A stretch of 64,000 nucleotides of DNA from Pieris napi (Eukaryota; Arthropoda; Insecta; Lepidoptera; Pieridae): assembly GCF_905475465.1 (NCBI RefSeq), contig NC_062248.1:6324001-6388000 (forward strand), given 5' to 3'. Positions 47,722 through 59,491 of the stretch are shown one piece after another (within the stretch, counting starts at the first letter, position 1; each line of letters starts with the position of its first letter). Both the position numbers and the translations under genes were made by a program. The notes beneath the pieces are model-generated. The model was not told the origin of the DNA. It searched no databases and worked only from the letters and a program-made list of their open reading frames with translations.

Positions 47722-47891
47722 AAGGAATTTTCTTCTTATTCTCGAACTAATTACTGGCCCAGTTTTCATATACATAATATGTGCAAAATAAAGCGTATTA
47801 GTAATTAACATATAAAGCATTGGTTTAACAAAGTAACATTCCAAGTATTACTTTAAACCTTGTTTTATATGTAAAAATATATTGAATTTTT

Positions 47892-48077
47892 AAGAAGCAA
47901 CGAGAGCTACATGCCGTAAAACGAATCCAAGTACCTCCAACCCTACACTGCGGAAGCAATCTCATGGCGCAACGCGATGTTTTCAAAGCTTACTACAGAT
48001 TAGATTCATTATTGGAGGATATCGATGGAAACCTCCATCCAATCCCGGGATCCGACGCGTATTCTTGTAATTTCTGA
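47892..48077 (+). CDS. Candidate terminal exon or protein relic, unknown family
   Basis: A 61-codon frame runs from 47892 to TGA at 48075-48077. It reads KKQRELHAVKRIQVPPTLHC, GSNLMAQRDVFKAYYRLDSL, LEDIDGNLHPIPGSDAYSCN, F. The composition (many D, L, R; varied codons, GC-richer than the flanks) is protein-like. An acceptor-like 'gaatttttaag' ends at 47894. The stop is followed by AT-rich sequence. I do not recognise the family. It could be a host gene's last exon, a processed or mobile-element relic, or chance. No internal stops or shifts are seen. Confidence 0.35.
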   Translation, partial: KKQRELHAVKRIQVPPTLHCGSNLMAQRDVFKAYYRLDSLLEDIDGNLHPIPGSDAYSCNF

Positions 48078-48790
48078 GGCATAATTTTATTTATTAGAGT
48101 GTGCCCTCAACGAAGCGGCGAGAACAGCCCATTTGCCGCTTCATTGACTTACAACGGGTGTCGGTACTTCGCACATATTTCTGTAGCCTCCCGCGAACCC
48201 CCGCACCACATTATATTGCAGATGACATTTCATAAAACATTATGGTTATCTTCAAAACGTTTTTCGATAACGCCTATTGTCACGTAAAGTATCGCGTATA
48301 GTAAATTATAAAAGGAAAAGACTTTACTTGGCTTTACATACGAATTTAGTACAAACTGTAAGTCATAGACTCAAATATTCTCGTCATTGTTCTTTTATTT
48401 GAGTATTTTAGACTTTACGAAATAATTAATTAACTTTTTGTAGAAGCGGTGGGAGACTAGGCGTTTTATGAATAAGCTTTCCGATATGAAATTGTTGCAT
48501 AACACGGCAGATTTACTACTTAGTATACATATTTAAAATATTTTTAACGTAATTCTCACTTAAAATAGAATGTATTACATTATTTTAAACAATTTTAATA
48601 TCTTGTTTTAATATTGATAGAAAGTCACCTACTTCTTTTCCGTCTTTCAGTTCGGAACATAATTGAAAACAAGTCAATGATTTGTAAGAAAATTCTTAAA
48701 AAATAAAATTTGATTTTTTTTAACTCTGACGTAGAATTCATATATTAAAGAACCAATAAATAATAAAAGACACCAATAAACAACCAATGG
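48078..48790. other. Spacer with GC-richer start
   Basis: 48100-48230 is GC-richer, with a 62-codon frame at 48099-48287 that I cannot identify. If the preceding exon candidate is real, this would be 3' UTR. The rest is AT-rich. Confidence 0.35.
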
Positions 48791-49025
48791 CTCAACCCTG
48801 TATGCGTCTTGGCTTCAGATTTTTGCATCTGATTAATTCGTATTTTTTAATTATAGGCAAATAAGTTTCATTATAATAACAAGTAAAACAATGTGCCACA
48901 CGACGTCAGTTTTTGGTTCTAAGACATGGCAGCTTACAATGTTTTCTTTAATCATAGGATCTATCAATAAAACTTCCTTACACAGCCGGGGTTTAAACAC
49001 ACGACAGCCTTGAGAACACTTATGT
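48791..49025 (-). mobile_element. tRNA-derived SINE, copy 8 (old, diverged)
   Basis: Recognisable by the minus-strand blocks 'tcaaggctgtcgtgtgttta', 'aaccccggctgtg', 'taagctgccatgtcttagaa', 'ccaaaaactgacgtcgtgtg' and 'ctgaagccaagacgcatac'. The A box is lost and the 3' end is weak. Confidence 0.72.
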
Positions 49026-49369
49026 ATTAACACCGTTACTAATTAAATATCCATGTGAAAACACAACATACCTATTTGTTAACATTACGATAATTAATGT
49101 TTAGTTGTAATGGATATTGTTACATTACAATACAGAACATGTTAATTTGTAATCGATTTACGATTATCGGGCGCGTTTCTGCTTCAATAGTTAACAATAT
49201 TACACTGATTATAAATACCAATACGTTAATTAACATTTACCAATAATTATTGGTTTTCTGATTAAACAGTGGTCTCGAGAAATTGTCTATTTGGTTTACT
49301 TACTGATGTACCAGTCATACATACAGTTATTGTTTGGACTAATACCTGAGCTGCAGCTGAGTTTCAATA
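49026..49369. other. AT-rich spacer, nothing recognised
   Basis: No gene or repeat identified. Confidence 0.4.
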
Positions 49370-49616
49370 TCGGACGTCAAGTCAGAATACAAAATACCAT
49401 CCGTATTACCTCGACCTCCGTCGTTCCACTTCCGAGCGTTTCTTAAGGCAGTTTTTGCCGTACCACCACTATGTGGAACCAGCTGTCCATTGAAGTATTT
49501 CCGAACCAATTTGACTTAAGGTCCTTCGAGAAAAGATCGTACCTATTCTTAATAGGCCGGTGACGCAATTGCGAGCCTTCTGGCAATGTAAGTGTCTATA
49601 AGCGGTGAAAAAAAAT
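49370..49616 (+). mobile_element. CR1-like LINE 3' end, family B, copy 11
   Basis: Matches the copy at 10441-10738 from 'cagaatac' through 'taccaccactatgtggaacc', 'agctgtccattgaagtattt', 'ccgaaccaatttgacttaag' and 'gtccttcgagaaaagatcg' to 'ggcaatgtaagtgtctataa'. It ends 'gcggtgaaaaaaa', lacking the last 50 bp of other copies. A second 'tattttttctca' lies just beyond. Confidence 0.85.
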
Positions 49617-51757
49617 ACAGACTGTATTTTTTCTCATCGTGGTTACTAGTATATTCCAAAATCAACCTCCATTTGTGACAAATGACTACCTTGCTCTAGT
49701 ATTTCATATGTATTTTTCTATGAAATCGATAAGCGCGAACCTAAGATGTTTTGACATTTAGTTCTCCTCTTATGAATATAGAAGAGATATATTATTAGAC
49801 AATTATTGATACTACAGGCGTGACGGTAGTATAGAACCGTATAATGTGTGCTAGTATACTTTATTGCATACATCATCATGTATATGTTTAATATGTAATG
49901 GTGTGACACAATGCGGAGATACTGTAGATAATTAAAATCCGAATATACTCCGAAATATAAAATATTAGGATAGTTTATAATTTGTACATACACTTTTTTG
50001 CTGTACCATTGCAGTTTAAATAGAACCATTACCTCCTTGAATCATTTGACACTGCTTCGAACACTAGATTATCGAAATTAGTACATATTAAACTGGAATG
50101 AACAAAAATAATCCGATCCTTATTTCCCCGAAAAGCTTCTTGAGACATCTTTGAAAAAACTTGCATTCCTTTAATTTTCAGTCCCTTATTCGACTTTGAT
50201 AATATAAGTTTCATTTTTATACCCCGCAATTGTTTCAGTATAATTTCCACATTTAACTTCTCCTTTTCTAAATGAAATGATGAAATTGCTTCATTTTTTA
50301 AGCCTTACATTACAACCTTCATTTTGGACGAAAAATAAATTATCACTGCTTGGTTCGTGTTTTAAGCACGAAACGTAGCAAAAATAATTACGGGCTTTGT
50401 TGTTAAATAATAATATTCCTGTGATATTGGATTGAACGTGTGGCGACACAGTCCAGACAGTAGTTACTTTATCCAGACTATTTATTATTCAGACAAATAC
50501 GTCTACAGTTTCGTAAGTTTATTACTACGGGTCTAAGTGTCAGCCGTTCAACAACAGCCGAGGCCGTAATATGAAAGGCTGCCTTGGTGACGTCACACCC
50601 GCCTCCCAGTAGCCGCCTTCATTTGTTTTCTGGTGTCATTCCTTATCTCGTCTCACAATTATAATAATTTGTCCGTTCCTCCCCTTATCTCAGCGAGTTT
50701 GCTACTTCAGCATAAAGAGACTTCAGCAGATTCACAAGATCATATTGAAACCCGCCTTTTTTTCTAATTTACCCAACGGCTGTTTTTAAAAACTTTGAAT
50801 AATGACAGCGCCATAAATTGCAGAGGTGGCCACGAAATGCTGCAGACTAGAGAGTTTGTTGTTTGTTGTTTTACTAACTTTACTTTTTCGTTGCAAGTCC
50901 GGTTGTTGTTTTGATAGCGCTTTTTGTTTCATATAAATTTTGATTAATCGTTTCCTTTCTTTTATTTATCTTAAAACTATTAAGCCGTCAAGTAATTGTG
51001 ATATTTAAAATAATACTATAAATTTCAGCATCGACAATTTTATTTTATCAATCCTTCACAACTCCATTATAAAAATATGATTCAATCAGCACCAAACAAT
51101 CCACAAATGATTGCTAAGTTAATGCGTAAGTTAATTCGTGAACCAAAAATCTTTCTTAAGCCGTATAGTAATGTAAGGTTAGCATTATATAATATTAATA
51201 TGTTAATAGATGTTACTACTTTAATGTTAGGACTTATTGACTCGAATGCATGAATTAGTAGTAATCTACTTGCAATAGTAACAAAGGTGGCGTATTTTTA
51301 TAGCTTATTTGAGGGGGAGGCAAGCGATGTCGCGACAAAATGTTCAATTTTAGATACAAATAAAAAAGGTCGGATGCTTCGCACGGAATATTAACGGCTC
51401 ACAATATGAACGCAGGCATCCGGAATCCGCATCAAAAGTATCAGAACGATGTTATTCTTGCCGCAAAAAAGCACGACCGTTGATATTATGAAATCCAGAA
51501 ATGTTTACGATAAGCAATAATAGAAATATCCACAATATTGGAGAAATAGGAATCGTTATTATAAGTAGATACTTAGTTATGTGATGCCAGAGTAGAATAT
51601 AAATGTTACTAACTTCTGTACATAGACTATGGCTGATAAAATAACTGGGCTTATAAAATATTTTTTTCGTTATAAGCTAAACATTGTTTTGCGGTCTTTC
51701 TTCAAGTCTCTCTTTTATCTGTTTACTACAATTAGCCGATAGTATAGGAATACAAGT
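49617..51757. other. Spacer, nothing recognised
   Basis: Open frames at 49718-50250 (minus) are AT-rich without motifs. A GC-richer patch at 50530-50620 contains a palindromic TGACGTCA near 50588, a CREB/ATF-type site. Nothing else can be supported. Confidence 0.4.
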
Positions 51758-52005
51758 GCAGTGTTGGTCTAGTGGTTTCAGCGTGCGACCTCGTGCCTTA
51801 TGCCTTAGGTCGTAGGTTCGATCTACGGCTGTGCACGAAGTGACTTTCATGCGCCCTTTTAACACTCACCCGTACGGTGAAGGTAAACGTCGTATCAAAA
51901 CCGGCATGCCTTAGACCAAAAAACGCCATCTGTCAGGCAGAGAAGGTGGATCAGCCTATGAGAAAAAACTAATGATCATGGTCTTAACAGGTTGTATCTG
52001 TGGTT
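51758..52005 (+). mobile_element. tRNA-derived SINE, copy 9
   Basis: Contains A-box-like tggtctagtgg and B-box-like ggttcgatct, 'acggctgtgcacg', 'cccgtacggtgaaggtaaac', 'accggcatgccttagacca', 'aatgatcatgg' and the degraded end 'aggttgtatctgtgg'. An extra 'ctcgtgccttat' duplication lies in the head (51790-51801). Moderately diverged. Confidence 0.87.
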
Positions 52006-53040
52006 TATTTTTATAGGGATACAGTGGCATTTCAATACGTCATTTGCGTAGCTTATAAAATAGGTTTCATGTTAAGCGCTACGCCGTTGCTATATCGTAG
52101 ACAACATTGTTCGTAGACCCAAAGTTAATAGATTGGCAAAGTATTAGGCTATATGCAATAACCCGAGGGTCATGTTAACACGCTTAGAGATTTGCCTCCG
52201 AATCGTTCGCAATTTGGTTGAGTTAGTACTCTATAGGCTAGTCGTAACCTTGTATCAGTACAATCAACTGAAATACTCTATTGATATTGAACGTTTACAT
52301 TGTTCGGTGAAGGAGAAAACTACTTTGGAATCTTCTTAACGTAGTGCCCATATAGCATCAATGTTCTGAAAATAACTTACAAATACTAGAAATTGAAGTC
52401 ATGAAACGAGAAAAATGCATTATTTTAAGATTTAGTTTTGCAATTGTGTGTGCGCTTAGGCACCAAGATTTAGCCTATATCAAATTCAAATAATTAAAAC
52501 TATTTATGATATACACCCTATAAAAAAGTATAATTGAAATAGAAAAGTAAATGTATCTGCCCCATGCTCCACAGTAGTTAATCAGTTGACACTACTTTGT
52601 TGTTTAAAACAAAATAGACGAGTTCAAAACAAAAGCACATCGAGATTACTTAAAATTTGGTAACGAACCGTGAACATACCTATTTACCGAATGGAAGTGA
52701 ATAAGGAAAAAGCAAATTAAAGTATACAAAACAGAAACGAGCAATGAGCAAATTTTTCAAGTCATAAACACCGCTTCGTTTTTGTCCTTTATTTGTCAAA
52801 TATTTTCTCAAGCCGTTGTTTTCGCACTTGAGCCCAGCCTTCCTTTTGTAATATTGCACGAAAACATCACTTGTTGAAATAATCTTTGGGGTAATTGGCT
52901 CTTGGTTCTTGCAAATTGTATAATCGTCCTACATACAATAGGTATAAACGTATGTATTCACCATTCTTAATCTTAAAAAAAAACTAAAATCAAATTTTTA
53001 TTGTTTTTGGGAAGGTTTATTTTGGTATAAGTCTGTTACG
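52006..53040. other. AT-rich spacer, nothing recognised
   Basis: No gene or repeat identified. Confidence 0.4.
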
Positions 53041-53400
53041 TTCAAACCTCATCTAACGTATATACAAATGTAAAGTTTCCAAACTAGAAATGGTTCTATT
53101 GTTGGCAAATAGGTTTTTTTTGTAGCAAGACATTTCATGCATATCGGAGTTCGTTGCTTGTCTGAATACGGTATCACGGGAGCGGAACAGAACGGATTAA
53201 ATTGCAAGTGCGCTGATGTATTTATAGCTGGTCGAGAGACAAACGAGCGTCCGCGTGATGGACCTGCCTCGTTATGGGAATTAATCGAACTTGCAGCGCA
53301 CCTGTACCTACCCTCTAACTGAAATATGCTCTCCATTGCAACAACTAATTAATGCGAAAAGCTTCTTATTGACAAAGTCTTTCACTGATTAGGAACCTGA
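53041..53400. other. GC-richer patch with frames on both strands
   Basis: Frames of 95 codons (minus, 53049-53336) and 61 codons (plus, 53137-53322) overlap. The minus strand also shows TATAAATA (53227-53220). I cannot tell exon, promoter or chance from sequence alone. No motif is recognised in either translation. Confidence 0.2.
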
Positions 53401-54710
53401 ATCATTATGAGACTGTATACAACATACACTGTATATTAGAATTAACTTTGAAATTTAGTACTACCTACAATGGCGGAGTCGGCTTATCACGAGAACTAAT
53501 TATTGCAAAAGGTTTCCTAATTAAAGGTGTTCCACTAACTAGACGTCTGAACTGATAATGATTATACCTAAAATGTTTAGGCAAATGAAATTGCTGTGTG
53601 TAATGTTTTCGCGTGTACCGATTTAAATAAATTATATAATTAAGACCCTAAAGCTAAAGTCCTGCATACTTTGACTATCAAAGCTTTGTCTTAGTTATAT
53701 TTATAACTAGAGATTAAAAAAATATATTCAATAAAAGTCACATTAAAAAAAATATATTAGCTATAATTTCACCATTACCTTAGCAACCAATATTTACAGA
53801 TGGAAATTAACCTACTACGTATATATACATACAATCTTATTCGCGCTATCCCCATCAATACAAATTATAAACGTTAATTCACAATTTAATAGCTAAAATT
53901 AAACGCACCTCCAGTGAACAATGGCGTATTCTTTCTCAGAAATAAGACATTAATTTACATTTCAGAGAAAAGCGATGCTATTGAAAGAAATGAGGAAGAA
54001 TGCATAAGTTAAAATTTGAATTACAATATAGGCTCTTCCAACTTTTTTCCCATTCAATTATGTTGTTAAATATTTGAATACTTCTCTTTTGATAAGTTAA
54101 AACTCATTTTAGTTGTTAAACTGATTCATAGATTTGTTTTGGAATACTATTTTAAATTTACATACATTATTTCTTTTGTATCGAAAGTTTTAGTCCGAGA
54201 CGTTTTTAAATGAGTAACACTAATAAATAAATAAAAATTATTAAATTAGTTAATTTAAAAAAATAATACTAGTAATTCACCATATTAAGTAACAAACATC
54301 CTATTATATAGTACAAATTACAGATATTACGGACTTATAGATAAATAGAGATATTTTCCATGCAAGCCTAATGAAGATAAATGCGAAATAATGATCAAAA
54401 ATCACAAAAATAGTTATAAAATTTAAAAAGTGCGACTGTATTACTTACGTAAACATTATTTTGACATGTGTAACATGAGTTTACATTTATTATGGAATAT
54501 AAACAAATCAATCTGAAGTCATATAAATGTTCAACGTTCCATTTACTTTGATTATTACGATTGTGCCCGGCACCTGCGGCCTACGTGAACTAAATAACCG
54601 CGAAATCCAATCATTGTCGATCACCCACGCTGAGTATGCATCGCCATTCATAAATTATACTCATTGACCCAGTACATCAAACATCCAGTTTAGATTTTAA
54701 TATTAATAAT
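53401..54710. other. AT-rich spacer, nothing recognised
   Basis: Long AT-rich interval without coding-like frames or shared repeats. Confidence 0.45.
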
Positions 54711-54820
54711 AGTGCTAGAACCTTTAGGTCATAGGTCCAACTGTATCTGTTTGCTTGCAAGGTGATCAGCCTTTTACACCTGACAAACGTCTTCACGTTT
54801 AGGTATTTTTGTCACGACGA
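54711..54820 (-). mobile_element. tRNA-derived SINE, copy 10 (3' half, diverged)
   Basis: Plus-strand landmarks 'tagaacctttaggtcatagg', 'gtgatcagccttttacacct' and 'gacaaacgtcttcacgtttag' correspond to the 3' half of the family. The head is missing, and a family F repeat begins just after. Confidence 0.7.
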
Positions 54821-54833
54821 TTGGTATTTTATC

Positions 54834-54937
54834 CATTTACACTTCGTGTCAAAATCATACACGTAAAAAATGGTTACATAAATTAGTAGGCAACGAGCGG
54901 CCTTATCGCTAACAAGCGATTTCTTCCAGGCAACCCT
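54834..54937 (-). mobile_element. LINE-like 3' end, family F, copy 1
   Basis: Minus-strand reading begins 'agggttgcctggaagaaatc', 'gcttgttagcgataaggccg' and 'ctcgttgcc' and ends in 'gaagtgtaaat'. This block is found at the 3' end of a widespread insect LINE (memory, not verified). It matches 55301-55426. Confidence 0.75.
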
Positions 54938-55300
54938 AATACCTACCAATAAAAAAAATTTGGGGTACTATAAAGAGTCATTTTACAAATCGACACACAA
55001 CTTAGTATACCGGTTTTAACGCACGACCACAGGATTCAGTACGCTTAACCACTATGGCAACAATTTTAATACTAATAAACAAAGTTAATACAGAGTAAAT
55101 CACAAAAAGAACTTTAAAGTGGATTCAACCATCTAGAAATAGCACAAACACTGCATGGATACGCGCACATTGCAATGAAACGAACAAACGTGAAATATTT
55201 ACGATGTCTACAAACAAAACTTAAAGCAAAGTGGTTTAAATTCGTGCTAATTTAAGAGTTTCGAGCTAAGACGCCGCAACGCACTGACGCTCCCAGATTT

Positions 55301-55426
55301 CTTTATTTATTTATTTATTTACACTTCGTTGCAAAAAACAAAGAATGAAACACAATACAAAAAAAATATAAGGGATGCAACGGGCGGCCTTATCGCTAAT
55401 AAGCGATCTCTTCCAGGCAACCCTAG
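55301..55426 (-). mobile_element. LINE-like 3' end, family F, copy 2
   Basis: Minus-strand 'agggttgcctggaagagatc', 'gcttattagcgataaggccg', 'cccgttgcatccc', then 'ttgcaacgaagtgtaaataa' with an (AAAT)n tail (55301-55320 on the plus strand). Better preserved than copy 1, 370 bp away in the same orientation. Confidence 0.8.
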
Positions 55427-56265
55427 TTATAGAGAAAAACTAAAAAAAAAGATTTCTTCATCATAATTTACCGTGTAACCTTACTGTATCCGTCACAGGT
55501 TTATTTGCTTTTGTTTTCAAAATCTAATCAAAACATACGGTCGCGGGGGATACATTAAGCAGTGAAATATCCTAATAAAGGAATATTATTTTTAGGCGCG
55601 ACGTTCAACGACATTCCCGATACATAGAAATGCTTTTACGAAATAAAAGTTCGAACTGTCAAACAACGCCGTATAAAGATTAAACACAATAAGACCTATT
55701 AAGTTCTTTGAGTACACAATTATGTGCTTTCATAGTCCGCTTGTTTTCACGAGTAAAAATGACGCAAGCCGACAAGAACTTCACTCTAAATTAACATAAT
55801 TTAAAATTCAAAACTATACGAACTACTTCATTGCGGAGAGCATGCCAAAAGAGGCAATTTTAATTCTTTCAGCGGTTCTTTACAAGAAATGAGTAGTTGG
55901 AAAAATCCCGGAAGAATATGAAGCACGTTTTTTGACTTTAGAGTCGGGTGAAAATAATAAATAGCGGTATAATAGCGATCTTCACGCGAAAGATTAGCCT
56001 CAAAGCCGGGGGCTTACCAGTATTTATAAGGAGTGTTAGCGGCACGCTGGGGGCGGGTCTCGCTACATTGCTACATCTATAGTTAAAATTGTGGCATAAA
56101 AATATTGGGAAAAATCATATTGAACCCTCTCTTTTATTAACTTAAAACCCCTCGTATTTGTGGCAGAAACTTTTATAGTTCCTTTTTTGGAGGCTCCTTT
56201 AATGTAAAAATGTCGAAATGTATCGTATTTGATGATAGATATACACTTTTAAACTTTGATTTTTA
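55427..56265. other. Spacer, nothing recognised
   Basis: No gene identified. A GC-richer patch lies at 56010-56065. Confidence 0.4.
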
Positions 56266-56734
56266 AAGTGAAACTTCTTTAGGCGCATGAAGGTAAAATG
56301 TTTACGGATGAAAAGCAATAATAATAATATTAGCGTCACGAAGATGTGCAGCGTTTTTGTCGAAGAAAAGGGAGAGAGTGATTGAGATTTGATCTTATAG
56401 AAATTCTATTATTAAAATTAAAATTTCGTAAAGAGAATTTATGAAATATTAGTACATATTTTATATTTTATAAAAAATAATTGATTGAAATCTCAAATGA
56501 TGACTGGTAAATTAAAATGGCACGTGTTTTTATCAGCGAAGAAATAAATTTAAAAAATTAAATTTATAATTTGTATTAATTTTCGACATTTTAATATTTT
56601 AATGACATTAAAATTCGTTAAATTCCTAACATATCTTCCTTTTTCCCTCCCTCTAAGTCTCGGAAAACTAAAGTTTTAGATTTGTATAAATATGAACAAG
56701 ACTTAAAAATTAGTTTGCCAAAGAAGTTTCACTT
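56266..56734. mobile_element. MITE-like element with perfect 15-bp terminal inverted repeats
   Basis: aagtgaaacttcttt (56266-56280) is the exact reverse complement of aaagaagtttcactt (56720-56734), 469 bp overall. There is no coding sequence. The left part ('cgtcacgaagatgtgcagcg' to 'tttttgtcgaa') also occurs at 47228-47311, showing that it is a mobile family. An (ATA)n expansion lies at 56318-56331. I see no clear target-site duplication. The superfamily is unknown. Confidence 0.7.
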
Positions 56735-57329
56735 CTGACATGTGTACTTTGTACGCATGCACTTTTTTTTAAATATAACATTATTCACAAATTGTAATAA
56801 TTAAACGATTAACATCATTTAATTATGCTAGCGTAAAATATTTATTCACATCCGTACTTTTATTCTCACAAATACACAATTAACAGACTAATCCAGTAAA
56901 CAAATAAAACTTATTGGAGTTGACCCGAAACTGTAAATACACTCGAGGTCGAAACCCAAACTATACAATAACTTACACCAAGGATAATTGCTCTATCTTT
57001 CTTCGCTAGGAACAAATTTTTATGTTTGCAAATGTTTTTAATGTAGTTTTTATCTACTCTATCTAGTCTAGTACTAAGATTAAGAGTCGAGACTTCTGTT
57101 CCCACATGACGTAATGTTCTCACCTTTTGGTGGGAGCTCCCCAGTACCAGCTCCACTTGACCGGTTTTAACGAAGAATTGAAGTCGAATAATCGACGACC
57201 AGTCACTTTCTGAGCGGCTTGATCCCTTGGCGTTGCATAGAGCTGTGGGGTATCTTTACATATTCTACCGCATTAACCATGGAGAGTGTTCGGAGGAATT
57301 GTTTGGAATACCTTCATCTGAGTCTCATT
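56735..57329. other. Spacer with unrecognised minus-strand frame
   Basis: An 81-codon minus-strand frame (56911-57156) reads partly like a degraded protein, but no family is recognised. Nothing else. Confidence 0.35.
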
Positions 57330-57530
57330 ATCAGACGTGGAGGCAGAATACGAAATTCCAACCATATCTCTCGACGGCCGTTGTTCAAGAACTGAGCATT
57401 TTTTAAGCCACCTTTAGCCGCGCACGACCACTATGTGGAACCAGCAGCCTACTGAAATATTTCCGAACCAATTTCACTAAGGGTCCTTTAAGAAAAGAGC
57501 ATACAAATCCATATAAAGCCGGCCTTTGTT
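57330..57530 (+). mobile_element. CR1-like LINE 3' end, family B, copy 12
   Basis: 'gaggcagaatacgaaattcc', 'tctcgacggccgttgttcaa', 'gcgcacgaccactatgtgga', 'ctgaaatatttccgaaccaa' and 'aagggtcctttaagaaaaga' match the copy at 10441. It breaks off after 'aagccggccttt', before the usual 3' end. Confidence 0.82.
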
Positions 57531-58260
57531 TGTGCCGGTGCCTTTGTTTGTATATTTATCTTTTTAATAGCAAAATAAATGCTATTTTAATTTGACAAAC
57601 AAATTGCAACACAATGTGAACTACATGCTATATTAGAATAGTTACAATATTAAATAGTGGCGAGTTCAGGTAGATAATGAATACAAACTGCAGGCCGGTT
57701 AACGCCGCAGTAAATTAAGCCTCGCTGCCTGGATTCCTGAGAACGGCAGACTCCCTGGCGAACCATTCTTGAACCTTTTGAAACGACCTCAACCTACCCT
57801 AATAAACAACGGATAGGATTTTTACAAAAACACGAGGGGCTGAATTGGGTCGCGTTGAATAATATCTACAACAGAAGCACACCACTGCGCTGAATAAGTA
57901 TGAAGTACAGCTGAAATTTCCCCTTCTGATACGATACCAAAATCGGATAAGCGATTTAAAAATACACACATTTTACATTTGTGATATATTTTACTTCTCA
58001 AAAATAAAGACCTCATTTTGTTGTTAATGCGCTTAATTATTACAATTAATCAGTAATTTAACAATACAATTCCATTCGTGGCTTCCATTGTTCATAAAAA
58101 GCTAACTATAGTGACATATTATTACAATTCAGTTGAAAGTATCAAATATATACATTTTGTAATATATGTACGGCTATTTTAAATACATACATTTAAAAGA
58201 TCTATAACATACTTCCTTCAATCGACCCGGTTCTTTTTCTACGAAAAACACTTCATTGCT
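57531..58260. other. Spacer, nothing recognised
   Basis: A 64-codon minus-strand frame at 57822-58016 has no known domain. Confidence 0.4.
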
Positions 58261-58261
58261 T

Positions 58262-58325
58262 AACATATATTATTATTATTTACTATATTATTATTTACTA
58301 TATTATTATTATTATTATATACTAT
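58262..58325. repeat. AT-rich microsatellite
   Basis: Irregular (TAT)n / (TATTA)n run with three 'ttatttacta' interruptions. Confidence 0.85.
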
Positions 58326-58516
58326 TGAATAATAAATAAAATATTCTTTTTACAAACTCTAGTACTGCACTTAGAAGATAATTTCGTCTCAAGAGATGAA
58401 ATGGATGCTTTTAGCAATTGCCAACTCATTTGCCGCTTGGAAATCAATCGATAAAGGTCATCGGCATCAGCGGACCCCACTAGCATTAAAGCCCCTTTGA
58501 TCACCCTTCGGAATTC
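58322..58516 (-). CDS. Candidate exon, unknown protein
   Basis: On the minus strand a good acceptor, 'aatgctgcttctag', ends at 58517. The frame then reads EFRRVIKGALMLVGSADADD, LYRLISKRQMSWQLLKASIS, SLETKLSSKC and a less protein-like tail to a TAG at 58322-58324. The frame is closed by the TAG inside the acceptor, so an exon would have to start there. The segment 'GALMLVGSADAD' faintly recalls gag-like proteins of some retroelements (GALxLLGNAxxxI), but the match is too weak to name. It may be an exon, a retroelement relic or chance. Confidence 0.28.
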   Translation of the reverse strand, partial: EFRRVIKGALMLVGSADADDLYRLISKRQMSWQLLKASISSLETKLSSKCSTRVCKKNILFIIQ

Positions 58517-58840
58517 CTAGAAGCAGCATTTTCCATTCCACCTGGGGCTGCGGTTTGTGCTTTATAAATTGTTAGGTTTTTCCCTCCATTAATGCAATGA
58601 AAGTCAAGAAAATCTACGCGGAAACGCTTTTGTGTATATCTCTGGCTTTTATGATATTGTTAGGAGTATCGAGCAATAAAGTATGATATTCAATGAGTAA
58701 TATTTTCATATCAGTCAATCAAAGGTTGAACTTTTTTCTATTTAATATTTGACAAATCTTTGTTTTTATTATTAATTCGGTGTTACTTAAGATGTCATGT
58801 GTAACATGGTGTAATGGTTGCAGCTCCTTACAAATTATGT

Positions 58841-59009
58841 AAAACAAAAAAGTTGGCGATTAAAAAGAGTGGCGGATAGTTTATTGCCAGTTCTTCGCGT
58901 CCGTTGTACGCCCTTGAGAACAAGCAATAAATATAAAATTAGAAACAATTAATATGTATTTCTTTATTGATGTTCATAAGTGTACATTGTGTAACCTAAA
59001 TAATTAAAT
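58841..59009 (+). mobile_element. LINE-like 3' tail repeat, family C, copy 5 (best copy)
   Basis: 'aaaagttggcgattaaaaag', 'agtggcggatagtttattgc', 'cagttcttcgcgtccgttgt', 'acgcccttgaga', then 'tgttcataagtgtacattgt' and 'gtaacctaaataa'. This copy defines the family layout. It looks like the 3' UTR end of a lepidopteran LINE; clade unverified. Confidence 0.7.
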
Positions 59010-59491
59010 GATGTTAAATGTTTAGAATTTTAAATTAATTAAAAAATAATACTTTGAATAGTACTTGTACAAATCATAATTTTTATTCTAGTTTCGGTAT
59101 ATCTCGTTTGTAAAGACATCGTTAATTAGATATTCAAGTATACATGTAATAATTAATTCTACCTTTTTTATGTTAGTTACTAACAACAAATGCGACACAA
59201 TAATAAAAAATATGTTTTTTAATTTATGCGAGTAGGTACTACATTAAAAACTGATTTCACTCCGAATTAATTTCATTGTAGGACACGAGTGTCTTACAGT
59301 AGTCTGAGTCAGCGATACTGTTTCCCTGACCATGAAAACGTCGAGTTATGAAATCAATTTGCGTTTCTACCCGTCAATTAAGTGTTATAAAAAAATAATA
59401 TTCTGTACGCTAATTCGTGCCAAATTACATGTAACATATAGAATAGTTAACTATCATATTGAAGTTTTTTAACATATATTATTATTTATTA
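59010..59491. other. AT-rich spacer, nothing recognised
   Basis: No gene or repeat identified. Confidence 0.4.
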
